Positions 1 to 7,576 of a stretch of DNA of 40,206 bases are shown one piece after another. The stretch's first letter is position 1, and the number at the start of each line of letters is the position of its first letter. The translations under genes and the position numbers were made by a program. The notes under the pieces were generated by a model, which saw nothing but the letters and a program-made list of their open reading frames with translations, made no database searches and was not told where the DNA came from. Source of the DNA: an uncultured bacterium (lineage in GTDB: Bacteria > Cyanobacteriota > Vampirovibrionia > Obscuribacterales > Obscuribacteraceae); NCBI GenBank assembly GCA_913063055.1, contig CAJXZK010000012.1, positions 1 through 40,206 on the forward strand. The letters are read 5' to 3'.

Positions 1-26
1 GGCTCGGAGATGTGTATAAGAGACAG
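1..26 (+). other. Residual Illumina Nextera adapter (not genomic)
   Basis: Positions 8-26 read AGATGTGTATAAGAGACAG, the 19-bp Tn5 mosaic end used in Nextera libraries, and positions 1-7 (GGCTCGG) match the part of the Read-2 transposase adapter that precedes it. Genomic sequence therefore starts at 27. This is an untrimmed adapter at a contig edge and not a natural Tn5 end, because the match continues into the synthetic adapter part and nothing transposon-like follows. Confidence 0.97.
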
Positions 27-721
27 ATGGTCATCCAGTTAAGGCACTTTTCGATACGGGTGCTAGCGCTTTTTTCTATCGTGATCAGTTGAAAGAAGCT
101 GGCCTTGATCTCAATGGGGCGAAAGCCGGTCGCGGAACCAGAGGTTGGGCCGGAGTGGCAGTGCCGACATCGACAATTCCAGCGGAAGTCAAACTGGGTA
201 CTCTTACTCGCCACATCAATATCACTATGCAAGACAGCACTAGTCACTTTGGTAACAATCTGATTGGCCAAGACTTTGTTAAAGGCTATCAATACGAGAT
301 TGACGACAAAGGCTGCCGCGTTGACCTGAAAAAGACTCTCGCTGTCAAAAAGAGCGACATCAACCCGATGTACGACATCCCCCTGACCAAAGAAGGCAAA
401 GACGACTATATAACTTTCACAATCAACAGCCAGCCTGCTAGAGCATTTATTGATACCGGTGCTTCCAATACCATCATCAGCAGCTCTGACGCAGCGCGCC
501 TGGGCATACAGTCCAGCGGTGAAAGCGTTCACATGTCCGGGGTCGGCGGCGATATCACCATGCAAAGAGCCTACGTCACAATAAGAATTGGTGCCATGAT
601 GCGGGAAGGATTTCCGGTGCTCATTGGCGGTCATGCTGGCTGCGCTCTCGGTCAAGACTTGATGGAAGGCTGGCGCTACAAGGTCGATCGCGAACACAAT
701 TTGCTGCGGTTTTATCACTAA
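27..721 (+). CDS. Retropepsin-like aspartic protease with two domains, 5' end missing
   Basis: The frame is open from the adapter junction to the stop at 719-721 (first whole genomic codon at 29), so the N-terminus lies off the contig; a TTG at 89 is only an internal codon. Two copies of the clan AA aspartic protease signature are visible: F-DTGAS at 50-67 (Asp codon 53-55) and FIDTGAS about 130 residues later (Asp codon 452-454). Each is followed by a G-rich flap and a hydrophobic LIG segment (NNLIGQDF; ALGQDLMEGW). Retropepsins normally work as dimers of one-DTG subunits, so a tandem copy could form an intramolecular dimer like pepsin; that is inference. The substrate is unknown. A signal peptide cannot be judged because the start is lost. 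Confidence 0.8.
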
Positions 722-766
722 GTTAGCTCTCAGACCTAGTGTGCAAGCAGCAGAATAAGCAAAAAC

Positions 767-943
767 CTAAGACTTTAAATACTGGTGAATAGCAGTTGAA
801 TCATGGCTAGATAATTCGAGCCTATATCGCTCTGCGCCAAATTCTAAGACCAAACGATCTTTCTCTTCTGCCACCGGATTGAGCGCAGACCAGGGCACTT
901 TTAATTTTGGGGAGGCAAAACTGCCACATCTCCGACACTCCAT
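767..943 (-). CDS. Small putative zinc-ribbon protein
   Basis: A 58-residue protein starting at the ATG at 943-941 begins MECRRCGSF, a CxxC knuckle near the N-terminus, and continues with an acidic amphipathic stretch (EEKDRLVLEFGAERYRLEL). The frame is open upstream to a TTG at 988, which would add 15 residues and a second Cys pair (C-x3-C), making a four-cysteine zinc-ribbon candidate. I chose the ATG because AAAGAG lies about nine bases before it, whereas the TTG has no convincing ribosome site. It is convergent with the protease gene. No family recognised; it could be a DNA-, RNA- or metal-binding microprotein. Coding status rests on composition and the CxxC motif only. Confidence 0.45.
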   Translation of the reverse strand: MECRRCGSFASPKLKVPWSALNPVAEEKDRLVLEFGAERYRLELSSHDSTAIHQYLKS

Positions 944-1056
944 TTGCCTATTCTCTTTACACACCCACCGGCACCCCAAATCGCTCAAGAGCTACCGAAA
1001 AAGCGCAGCAATATTTGGTCTTGAGCAATAACTTCAATGTTTAGGAGAATTTAGTT

Positions 1057-1944
1057 ATGGCTAGCACTCTCGAAGCTCAAGGCAACCCTGAACTATTCAC
1101 CGAAGATAGAAACGGTGGCGATAAGGCTTCTCTCAAAGCATTGAAAGAGGTGCAGCAGCCCGGAACTCAGTTGCAGCCAAATGCAGCGGCAGACAGCAGC
1201 ACTGCCGCCAAGTCTTTGCCTGGCGTAACCCTGGTGGATGGGGCGAGTGAAGGCGTTGCTATTAAAGGAGAGGTGAAAGTTCGCCAGGACCAAACTCTCA
1301 GCCACATAGCCAAAGAAAACCTTCCTCCGGACGCCACCACACGAGACATCTACAACTATGTCAATCAAATTGCCAAGCTCAATGAAATTGACAAAGACAA
1401 GGTCAACTATAAGCAAACCTTGATTCTGCCTGAATATGTTGACCCTCGTGCAGCAAAACCAGAGGGTAAAGCGGCTGCCGACACCACACCTGCCGCTCCA
1501 GACGGCAAGCAGACTGGAGCCGACACCACACCCGCCGCTCCAGACGGCAAGCAAGCCGGTACCGATGCCGCCCCTACGAGCCCAGAAGCAACCGCGGTGG
1601 ACAACGCAGCCAGAGCTGCCGAAATGACCAAAGTATTTCCAACTGGAGCTGCTCTCCTTGAGGCTCTCGGCCATAGTGCCGATGGTTCATTTAGCCGGCA
1701 AGAAATTGATGCTGCACTTACTGCGCTTAACCCTAATCGCTTTGCCCCAGAGAACAATACATTTGACCAAGTAACAGCTCTAACAGACTTGCAAGACGCA
1801 CTTAAGATGTCACCTCGCCAACAGTTCAGTGCTGCCGATTACGACAACCTGGTCGCTGGTATGAGCGCGCCCCCTGCTGCCGAGTCAACTCCCGCAGCAG
1901 ACAACATCAGCCCGAAACCAGCAGCGCCAGTGACAGAGGTATAA
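1057..1944 (+). CDS. LysM-domain protein with EF-hand-like C-terminal region
   Basis: The 295-residue product starts at ATG 1057 behind AGGAGA (from about 1041). Residues about 70-125 form one LysM module (VKVRQDQTLSHIAKENL through LNEID to LILPEY), a fold known to bind peptidoglycan or chitin-type glycans. A Pro/Ala/Thr-rich linker with a 14-residue repeat (ADTTPAAPDGKQxG) follows. The C-terminal third has an EF-hand-like segment (SADGSFSRQEIDAALTAL) and a second similar helix-loop region (LKMSPRQQFSAADYDNLV). No signal peptide or membrane segment is visible, which is unusual for a LysM protein and leaves its location open. The gene stands alone and is followed by a strong hairpin at 1973-2011. 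The domain call is good; the role is unknown. Confidence 0.75.
   Translation: MASTLEAQGNPELFTEDRNGGDKASLKALKEVQQPGTQLQPNAAADSSTAAKSLPGVTLVDGASEGVAIKGEVKVRQDQTLSHIAKENLPPDATTRDIYNYVNQIAKLNEIDKDKVNYKQTLILPEYVDPRAAKPEGKAAADTTPAAPDGKQTGADTTPAAPDGKQAGTDAAPTSPEATAVDNAARAAEMTKVFPTGAALLEALGHSADGSFSRQEIDAALTALNPNRFAPENNTFDQVTALTDLQDALKMSPRQQFSAADYDNLVAGMSAPPAAESTPAADNISPKPAAPVTEV
1477..1560 (+). repeat. Tandem 42-bp coding repeat (2 copies plus a decayed third)
   Basis: Two consecutive 42-bp units (1477-1518 and 1519-1560) encode ADTTPAAPDGKQTG and ADTTPAAPDGKQAG in the linker of the LysM protein; a decayed third unit starts at 1561. The repeat is in frame, so copy-number change would lengthen or shorten the linker without a frameshift. 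Confidence 0.85.
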
Positions 1945-2328
1945 CTCGATATCATCCACGGGTAAGCCAATTGAAAGTGTCAGGCCAGTTAACCCCTGAG
2001 CTGACACTTTCTGCTGTGACAATCACGGATCCACTAGCAACTTGTCCACTAACCACTAACAACTAGAGCGCTAACCATTGGGCAGCGCAGCTGCGCGAGC
2101 GAGATCGCCTGACAACGCGGTTTTCAAGCTGTTAAACAAAACCAATATCAATGCAATCGGCTCAAAACAGTTGGTTTTGGCAGATTGCTTGTGTTAGCTG
2201 TTGGTTTACCCTTCCCTTTCTTTAAAAACACCTTCTAAACCCTCTTCAAGATTTCTAAAACACTAACTCGAAACAAATTACCTGCACGTGCGCAGAATTT
2301 GTCAGACTAACTTGTAATGGGAGACACC
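1945..2328. other. Intergenic region without a gene
   Basis: No ORF with a ribosome site is seen between the LysM gene and the debranching enzyme. It holds the hairpin at 1973-2011, an AT-rich stretch, and a weaker inverted pair AAAACCAA (2138-2145) / TTGGTTTT (2171-2178). The SD GGGAG for the next gene lies at 2319-2323. No clear sigma-70 promoter could be picked. Confidence 0.5.
1973..2011 (+). terminator. Hairpin after LysM gene, probable terminator
   Basis: GAAAGTGTCAG (1973-1983) pairs perfectly with CTGACACTTTC (2001-2011), an 11-bp stem with a 17-nt loop, 29 bp after the stop codon. No T-tract follows, so it may be a factor-dependent terminator or an mRNA 3'-end stabiliser and not a classical intrinsic terminator. 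Confidence 0.55.
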
Positions 2329-4431
2329 ATGACATTTGACCTCACCCAATGGCTGAGAAATCAAGCCAATGAAAATCAAAGCAATCCAGTGCTGCCTATT
2401 GAGGCCAGCAATTTCAGCAATGCCGGCATTCTCAACGACCTAGGCAAAGATGACAGCAGAGAATGGCTGATCACCAACGGCCTGGGCACCTATGCAGGCT
2501 CATCTCTTTCGGGCGCCAACACAAGACGCTACCACGGCCTCCTCGTCGCCTCTCTGGCTCCTCCAGTGAAGCGCACCATGCTCTTCTCTCGCCTGGACGA
2601 AATCATCGCCGTAGAAGGTCAAGAAAGCCCCTGCGAACTGGCCACCAACTACTGGCAATCCGGCCACGTTCATCCCCAGGGCTACCACTACCTTGAGGCT
2701 TTCAGCGCCCTGCCCGTTCCCACCTGGTCGTATCGTGTACCTGGCGGTCGCCTGATCAAACAAGTCGTGATGCTGCATGGCCAGCAGCGTGTGCACATTG
2801 GCTACACCTGGCTGCCCGACGACAACGAAAAAACCGCCAGCTTGGAACTTTCAGTGCTGCTTGGCTATCGCGACTTTCACAGCGAAACCAGGGGCTCAAA
2901 CAACTGGCAGTTTTCGCAGAACACCGTCAGCGATAAACAGGTGAAAATCGAAGCTTTCACTGGCGCACAACCGCTCTGGCTCGAACTGGACCACGGCGCC
3001 TACTCAGCTCAACCAGAGTGGTACTGGAACTACAAATGGCCCAGGGAATTCGAACGCGGCCTCGGGGATCGAGAAGATTGCTTCCGCTCTGGCAAAGTCA
3101 AAGCAACCCTGGCCGCCGGTGAATCTATCACCCTCACGGCAGGTTTTGAAGCGGCTAACAACAACCAAGAAAAGCTGCTCGAAACCCTGGTGCGCCAAAG
3201 CGCGGCCGAGAAGCGAGCACTTTTACCCAAGGCCAATTCAGCCCCGCTGAAGAAGCTCATGCTGGCAGCCGATCAGTTCATTGCCCAGCGGCAGTCAACG
3301 GCCGGCAGCACCATCATCGCTGGCTACCACTGGTTTTCTGACTGGGGTCGCGATTCGATGATCAGCTTGTTTGGGCTCTGCCTCGCCACTGGTCGCACCG
3401 ACGAAGGCCGCAGCATTCTCTCGACCTTCGGCCGCTACCTGAGCGAAGGGATGCTCCCCAACTACTTCCCTGACGGCGGCCAGGCGCCTGAGTACAACAC
3501 CTCGGATGCCACTTTGTGGTGGGCCTGGGCTTTGCACGGATACTACAAGGCCACTGGCGACATTGACTTCGTCAAGGCTCAGCTACCGCTGTTGCAAGAG
3601 GTGGTGGACTGGCACAAGAAAGGCACCAGACACGGCCTGCGACTCGACAGCGATGGCTTGATCACTGGCGGTGATGCTAGCGTGCAGCTGACCTGGATGG
3701 ACGCAAAAGTGGGCAACTATGTTGTCACTCCGCGTTCAGGCAAGGCTGTTGAAATCAATGCACTCTGGTACAACTTCTTGCTCACCTTGAAGTTCTTGCG
3801 CGACGAGGTGGCAGCAAAACTCGGCGCCGCAAGCCTGCCGCCGAGCAGTGACGACTATTCGACGCTGGCTGCTCAGTGCCGGGCCGGGTTTGAAAAGTTC
3901 TGGCTCGAGCAAGCCGGTTACCTGGTAGACGTCATTCGTCAAGACGGCAGTCTTGACCTGGCCATCCGCCCCAACCAGCTTATCGCTGCCAGCCTCACCT
4001 ATCCGATACTCTCGCAGGAGAGAGCGGCGAGAATGCTTTCTGTGGTGGAGAGCAAGCTGCTCACCCCCATGGGTCTGCGCACACTCGCTCCGGATCATCC
4101 TGAATATCAGGGAGTCTACGGCACTGGCCTGGCGCAAGCTGACCAGTATCACCGCGACATCACCTATCACCAGGGGACGGTCTGGCCATGGTTGCTTGGC
4201 CCCTGGGTCAACGCCAGAGTCTATGCTCATGCGGCCGATAGCCAGAGCATGGCCTTCATTCGCAGTCACCTGCAGCCAATCATTGCTCACATCAGCAATG
4301 AAGGCTGCATCGGCTCAATCAACGAAATCTTCGACGGCAACGCCCCCCATACACCCCGTGGTTGCGTTTCGCAAGCATGGTCGGTGGCTGAGCTGTTGCG
4401 AGTTTTGAGCGAGTACCCTGAGCTGACTTAG
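2329..4431 (+). CDS. Glycogen debranching enzyme (amylo-alpha-1,6-glucosidase, GH133-type)
   Basis: The 700-residue protein has the layout of bacterial/archaeal glycogen debranching enzymes: an N-terminal beta-rich domain carrying the family signature (ITNGLGTYAGSS, then NTRRYHGLLVASL) and a C-terminal (alpha/alpha)6 glucosidase domain. The latter shows HWFSDWGRDSMISL (WGRD at about 339-342), YNTSDATLWWAWA and YHQGTVWPWLLGPW, all conserved in the family. It would hydrolyse alpha-1,6 branch points of glycogen-like storage glucan in the cytoplasm; no signal peptide is seen. Start: ATG 2329 is preferred because GGGAG (2319-2323) sits five bases before it; an in-frame ATG at 2317 overlaps that SD. 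The gene is monocistronic, with long gaps on both sides. Other glycogen genes are not in this window. Confidence 0.9.
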   Translation: MTFDLTQWLRNQANENQSNPVLPIEASNFSNAGILNDLGKDDSREWLITNGLGTYAGSSLSGANTRRYHGLLVASLAPPVKRTMLFSRLDEIIAVEGQESPCELATNYWQSGHVHPQGYHYLEAFSALPVPTWSYRVPGGRLIKQVVMLHGQQRVHIGYTWLPDDNEKTASLELSVLLGYRDFHSETRGSNNWQFSQNTVSDKQVKIEAFTGAQPLWLELDHGAYSAQPEWYWNYKWPREFERGLGDREDCFRSGKVKATLAAGESITLTAGFEAANNNQEKLLETLVRQSAAEKRALLPKANSAPLKKLMLAADQFIAQRQSTAGSTIIAGYHWFSDWGRDSMISLFGLCLATGRTDEGRSILSTFGRYLSEGMLPNYFPDGGQAPEYNTSDATLWWAWALHGYYKATGDIDFVKAQLPLLQEVVDWHKKGTRHGLRLDSDGLITGGDASVQLTWMDAKVGNYVVTPRSGKAVEINALWYNFLLTLKFLRDEVAAKLGAASLPPSSDDYSTLAAQCRAGFEKFWLEQAGYLVDVIRQDGSLDLAIRPNQLIAASLTYPILSQERAARMLSVVESKLLTPMGLRTLAPDHPEYQGVYGTGLAQADQYHRDITYHQGTVWPWLLGPWVNARVYAHAADSQSMAFIRSHLQPIIAHISNEGCIGSINEIFDGNAPHTPRGCVSQAWSVAELLRVLSEYPELT

Positions 4432-4523
4432 TGCAAATGGATCGGTACAGATGTGAACGAATCTGCCCGGATCTGAATTGAACCACCCAGTTCTGCGTTT
4501 ATCAAATCGTTCAGCCTAGCTTG

Positions 4524-4570
4524 CATAGCTGCTCACCCATAAGGTGGCAGCTGTGTAAGTTAGGTTTTTT
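4524..4570 (+). terminator. Terminator-like hairpin after debranching enzyme
   Basis: A 13-bp stem with one bulged T (4533) and a five-base loop spans 4524-4555 (core AGCTGC / GCAGCT and CACC / GGTG). Six T residues follow at 4565-4570, about nine bases after the stem, so termination may be weak. It lies about 95 bp after the stop codon. Confidence 0.5.
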
Positions 4571-4776
4571 CGCTTCTACTACTCCTTTGTATAGTACAAC
4601 TTTGAAGTTACCGTCGAGAGGAGGAGGTCGAAAGCGATTAGGCTCTCCCTTTTGTCTTTGCAGTTAGCAATTCGCGCCAACCGCACGCACATAGCAAGTG
4701 CACTTGGCACAACAGCAATTCTGGTTAAAAGCCAGCCTGGCGCCCAATAACCATTGGTGCAAAGCAAATGTCGGTG

Positions 4777-4854
4777 TTACGGTTCTAGTAAATCCACAAC
4801 CCACGAACATGCAGGAAAAAAGCCCCAAAAACAGCTCCAAATAACCACTAGCAT
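4777..4854 (-). CDS. Possible 25-residue hydrophobic peptide
   Basis: ATG at 4854-4852 is preceded by AAGGAG (4866-4861) at an ideal six-base spacing, and the frame runs 25 codons to TAA. The peptide starts MLVVIWSCFWGFF and is almost entirely hydrophobic, with four Trp and two Cys, like a single membrane helix. Short hydrophobic peptides are easily produced by chance in T-rich DNA, so the ribosome site is the only real support. It could be a membrane microprotein, a toxin-type peptide or nothing. Confidence 0.2.
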   Translation of the reverse strand: MLVVIWSCFWGFFPACSWVVDLLEP

Positions 4855-4994
4855 CAATTTCTCCTTGTTCCAGCAAGAAAGACAAACATTAACTCAGTTT
4901 ACCGTTGACGCTAGCGCTGCTAAGTAACCTCAGCTAATTAGCTAACCCTCAACCATTTCATTGCCGATCAACAATGAGAGAGGAGCAGTAATAG

Positions 4995-5495
4995 ATGAAA
5001 AACAAAGAAGACAAATCTCCGTGCTCGAAAGATGCAACCTCATGCAGTCGCCGCCTAGCGCACATGGCCCTGCTAACCTTAACCCACGCAATTATTCTCG
5101 CATTTACCATAGGCAACCTTGCGCCCCTATTGCTGCCAACTGCAAGTTTCAGGCAATCGGCTCTCTGCGCACTGGTCGTAGGGGCGGCCTTCGCATTCTG
5201 CTTTAGCGCCACCGATCACTTACTTTCTTCTTTACTTGAAAAACCTGTGCTTTGTATTCTGACATTCAACGAACAAGCAGATCGAACAGGAATTATTGTC
5301 TGGGTCTTCGCTTGCTTCGCCCTGGGATATATGGGCGTTGCCGCCTCAGGCCTCTGGCTCTGCAATATACTCAACGTCTTGGCCCTCAGAAGTGCCTTTG
5401 ATTTTATCGCCACCACGGCGCTGTTAGTTGCAGTACAGACCCTGCTAATCATTCATAACTACGTTAGGCAACGCTCTAGTCAACAAGGAAACTGA
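4995..5495 (+). CDS. Polytopic membrane protein, family not recognised
   Basis: A 166-residue protein with a short hydrophilic, lysine-rich N-terminus and about four transmembrane helices (residues roughly 25-50, 55-75, 98-120 and 135-155). The start is ATG 4995, with GAGAGGAG (about 4977-4986) eight bases before it. No catalytic or transport motif is visible. It is the first plus-strand gene after a 560-bp gap and ends 82 bp before the carbonic anhydrase gene; the leader hairpin at 5529-5564 separates them, so cotranscription is uncertain. The sequence does not identify a function. Confidence 0.7.
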   Translation: MKNKEDKSPCSKDATSCSRRLAHMALLTLTHAIILAFTIGNLAPLLLPTASFRQSALCALVVGAAFAFCFSATDHLLSSLLEKPVLCILTFNEQADRTGIIVWVFACFALGYMGVAASGLWLCNILNVLALRSAFDFIATTALLVAVQTLLIIHNYVRQRSSQQGN

Positions 5496-5528
5496 TTCAC
5501 TAGGCACATAAGCCAATAACAAATAAGC

Positions 5529-5564
5529 CCTGGGGGCGAGTACAGAAACTCGCCCATGGCCAGG
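5529..5564 (+). promoter_or_regulatory. Stem-loop immediately upstream of carbonic anhydrase ribosome site
   Basis: GGGCGAGT (5534-5541) pairs with ACTCGCCC (5548-5555) around a six-base loop, and an outer arm CCTGG (5529-5533) pairs with CCAGG (5560-5564) across a four-base bulge. The structure ends one base before the SD AAGGAGG (5565-5571). It could terminate the upstream transcript, stabilise the mRNA 5' end or influence ribosome access. No T-tract follows, so a leader role is at least as likely as termination. Confidence 0.5.
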
Positions 5565-5577
5565 AAGGAGGACCGTC

Positions 5578-6255
5578 ATGAAACGGTCAACTTTGCATAA
5601 CTCTGGCTCTAATTCAGCCAGCAGTGCCGGGCTCAAGAAACTTGTAGATGGTGTGCACAAGTTTCAGCTTGAGCACTTTGAAGAAAACAAACTCTTATTC
5701 GAACGGCTCTCTCATGGACAAAAGCCTCAGGTTCTAATGATTACCTGCGCCGACTCGCGCATTGACCCTAACTTAATCACAGCTAGCCAACCCGGCGACC
5801 TATTCATCATGCGTAATGTGGCCAATCTTGTGCCAAAGTTTCACCTAAACGCTGAAACAGAAGCCGGTGCAGTAATTGAATATGCCGTTTCAGTACTCGG
5901 CGTTGCCGAGATAATCGTCATGGGCCACAGCGATTGCGGCGGAATGAAAGCAGTTTTGCATCCCGAAAAGCTGACCTCACTTCCTGCTGTATCTAGCTGG
6001 CTAAATCACGCTACTGCAGGCACTCTAGCTACGGAGGCTACCACAGCCAATTGCTCGTGCTGCGACGAATCTCAGCAATTGCTTGAAACAACAAACAACA
6101 ACATAGTGCTACAGCTCGCGAACCTGGCAACACATCCGTCAGTGGCTGCAGCTATGGCTCAAGGCAAATTACACATTCACGGTTGGAACTACCAAATCGA
6201 GAATGGCTCTATCAGCTACTTCGATCAAGATCGAAAACACTGGTGCCAACTTTAA
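5578..6255 (+). CDS. Beta-class carbonic anhydrase
   Basis: The 225-residue protein contains the full beta-carbonic anhydrase signature: CADSR (Zn-ligand Cys plus the catalytic Asp/Arg dyad), the PGDLFIMRNVAN segment, and GHSDCGGM with the His and second Cys ligands. The C-terminal HGWNYQIENGSI matches the family's last beta strand. It should interconvert CO2 and bicarbonate in the cytoplasm. An extra Cys cluster (NCSCCDESQ) sits in the helical insert after the active site. ATG 5578 follows a perfect AAGGAGG at six bases. The isochorismatase-like gene starts 12 bp after the stop with a near-identical initiation region (GACCGTCATGAA), so the genes are probably one operon. A SulP anion transporter lies 6 kb downstream and could supply bicarbonate. 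Confidence 0.93.
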   Translation: MKRSTLHNSGSNSASSAGLKKLVDGVHKFQLEHFEENKLLFERLSHGQKPQVLMITCADSRIDPNLITASQPGDLFIMRNVANLVPKFHLNAETEAGAVIEYAVSVLGVAEIIVMGHSDCGGMKAVLHPEKLTSLPAVSSWLNHATAGTLATEATTANCSCCDESQQLLETTNNNIVLQLANLATHPSVAAAMAQGKLHIHGWNYQIENGSISYFDQDRKHWCQL

Positions 6256-6267
6256 CTGGAGACCGTC

Positions 6268-6825
6268 ATGAATGCAAATGACGAGTACACACTAGTCGTA
6301 ATAGATATGCAGCCGCTTTTCACTGCAGACAGCAACACTATAAGCAACGTCGTGCGCGAAGTGACGTTAGCGCGACAGAGACAAAACAGAATCATTTTTC
6401 TCTGGATTCCATACTTCAGTGTCTTTCAATCTGAAATGTTCGCCGGAACTTACCCCGCAATACTCAAAGCCGTGCAGGGCTATGACCAGGCGCACTGGAA
6501 CGAAACCACCAAACTAATCCAAGATGGCTCACGCGAGGTCCTACAAACCTGCGCCAGGAAAGATTTTCCGAGCAAGCGCTTTCGCCTCTGCGGTGTAAAC
6601 ACCGACATGTGTGTGCTCGATACAGTCAAAGGTCTGCTGGCAGTCAATGCACCTCGTATAGAGGCAATAGAGGTAGTAAAAGATGCCTGCCGCACAAGCA
6701 ATTCAAAAACCGACAACACTAAAGTCTGGCAGCTCTTTCCCACTGATCCGCGCTTGACCATAATCGAGAGCGAAGCAAAAGTGCTGGAAATAGCCGATGC
6801 GGCCAGGCAAAAACGGAGTGCTTGA
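6268..6825 (+). CDS. Isochorismatase-family cysteine hydrolase
   Basis: The 185-residue protein has the alpha/beta fold signatures of the isochorismatase-like family: LVVIDMQ (catalytic Asp13), a Lys in ARKDF (about Lys98) and RLCGVNTDMCVL, whose second Cys (Cys115) is the usual nucleophile. Members hydrolyse amides or vinyl ethers, for example nicotinamide, N-carbamoyl compounds or isochorismate; the sequence does not select one. It lies between carbonic anhydrase and a HAD hydrolase, and its stop overlaps the next start by one base (TGATG at 6823-6827), pointing to translational coupling. If the substrate were a carbamoyl compound, the CO2 released would fit the neighbouring carbonic anhydrase; that is speculation. 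Confidence 0.85.
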   Translation: MNANDEYTLVVIDMQPLFTADSNTISNVVREVTLARQRQNRIIFLWIPYFSVFQSEMFAGTYPAILKAVQGYDQAHWNETTKLIQDGSREVLQTCARKDFPSKRFRLCGVNTDMCVLDTVKGLLAVNAPRIEAIEVVKDACRTSNSKTDNTKVWQLFPTDPRLTIIESEAKVLEIADAARQKRSA

Positions 6826-7511
6826 TGAAAACAACAAAAGTGATTCTCTTCGACCTGTGGCGCACACTAGGTTACTCCCTTGATCGTGAGCCCATCTTTG
6901 CTGTGCAGAAAATTATTGGGTACAAAGTAGCAGTCGTCGCTGGTCGCAATGAAGCCATTGAAGACCCTGATTTCATGCGGGCCTGCCTTACCACTAACAT
7001 CAGCGATCCAGTGGAATTCCTCAATCATCTCGCCAGCACTTTCGCTTGCCCCAGGCCAAGCAAAGCAGCACACCGCGCCTTTGCCAGGGTGCTTAAGCGC
7101 GAAGCAGCTGGGTTCAAGTTCTACGAAGACACTCTTGCCGCTCTAAAAGCCCTGAAAGCGAACGGCTACAGACTGGGATTAGTTTCCAATCTCTGGCCTT
7201 TTCCTGTTCCTTTTCTCTTCGAGAAACTAGGCTTAGGCGCCTACTTTGAACATAAGATCTACTCGTTCGAGGTGGGCCAAGCAAAGCCGCAGCCAGAGAT
7301 CTTTGAAAGAGCGCTGCAGCTTTTTGCCGTAGCACCAGAGCAAGTGATGATGGTAGGCGATAACCACATAAACGATGTGCGAGCTGCTCTTTCTGCGGGA
7401 ATGCAAGCCGCCCTAATTTTGCGCCCAGGTGTAGCCAATCTGGCAGTTCCCGGTGCCCGAGTAATCAATTCACTGTTTGAACTTTGTCCAAAAATCGACC
7501 TGGCTGCCTGA
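6825..7511 (+). CDS. HAD-superfamily hydrolase lacking the usual second Asp
   Basis: The 228-residue protein shows all four HAD motifs: I, VILFDLWRTL (Asp10); II, LVSN (Ser121); III, GQAKPQPEIF (Lys154); and IV, MVGDNHINDV (Asp179, Asp184). The helical cap between motifs I and II indicates a subclass I enzyme. In motif I the second, acid/base Asp of DxD is Trp12. That replacement occurs in haloacid-dehalogenase- and phosphonatase-like members, so phosphatase activity is not assured. ATG 6825 is chosen because GGAG lies six bases before it and it overlaps the previous stop; a TTG one codon earlier is less likely. Last gene of the three-gene operon, closed by the inverted repeat at 7577-7615. 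Confidence 0.85.
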   Translation: MKTTKVILFDLWRTLGYSLDREPIFAVQKIIGYKVAVVAGRNEAIEDPDFMRACLTTNISDPVEFLNHLASTFACPRPSKAAHRAFARVLKREAAGFKFYEDTLAALKALKANGYRLGLVSNLWPFPVPFLFEKLGLGAYFEHKIYSFEVGQAKPQPEIFERALQLFAVAPEQVMMVGDNHINDVRAALSAGMQAALILRPGVANLAVPGARVINSLFELCPKIDLAA

Positions 7512-7576
7512 GCGAAAGTCTCTGCGCTTGCTGACAGGATTGCAGTGTGCCGACTGTCATGGCGATCACCAATCTT

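Larger units (their letters stand above)
4432..4994. other. Long intergenic region, mostly empty
   Basis: About 560 bp between the debranching enzyme and the next membrane protein. It contains the terminator hairpin at 4524-4555 and, on the minus strand, a possible 25-residue hydrophobic peptide (4777-4854). Two longer minus-strand ORFs here have no ribosome site and Cys-rich, improbable composition. The rest shows nothing I can support. Confidence 0.5.

Noticed and set aside
1-26. Natural Tn5/IS50 end
   Set aside because: The sequence continues into the synthetic Nextera adapter and stops exactly at the contig edge.
1093-1674. Long minus-strand frame opposite the LysM gene (193 codons) and two shorter frames nearby
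   Set aside because: Cys/Gly/Trp-rich improbable composition, no ribosome site, and it mirrors the repeat-bearing real gene.
3736-4290. 184-codon minus-strand frame inside the debranching enzyme gene
   Set aside because: Lies opposite the strongly conserved GH133 domain and has no motif or SD.
4664-4885. 73-codon Cys-rich minus-strand frame
   Set aside because: TTG start without SD and a chance-like composition; the only good SD here belongs to the 25-codon frame at 4854.
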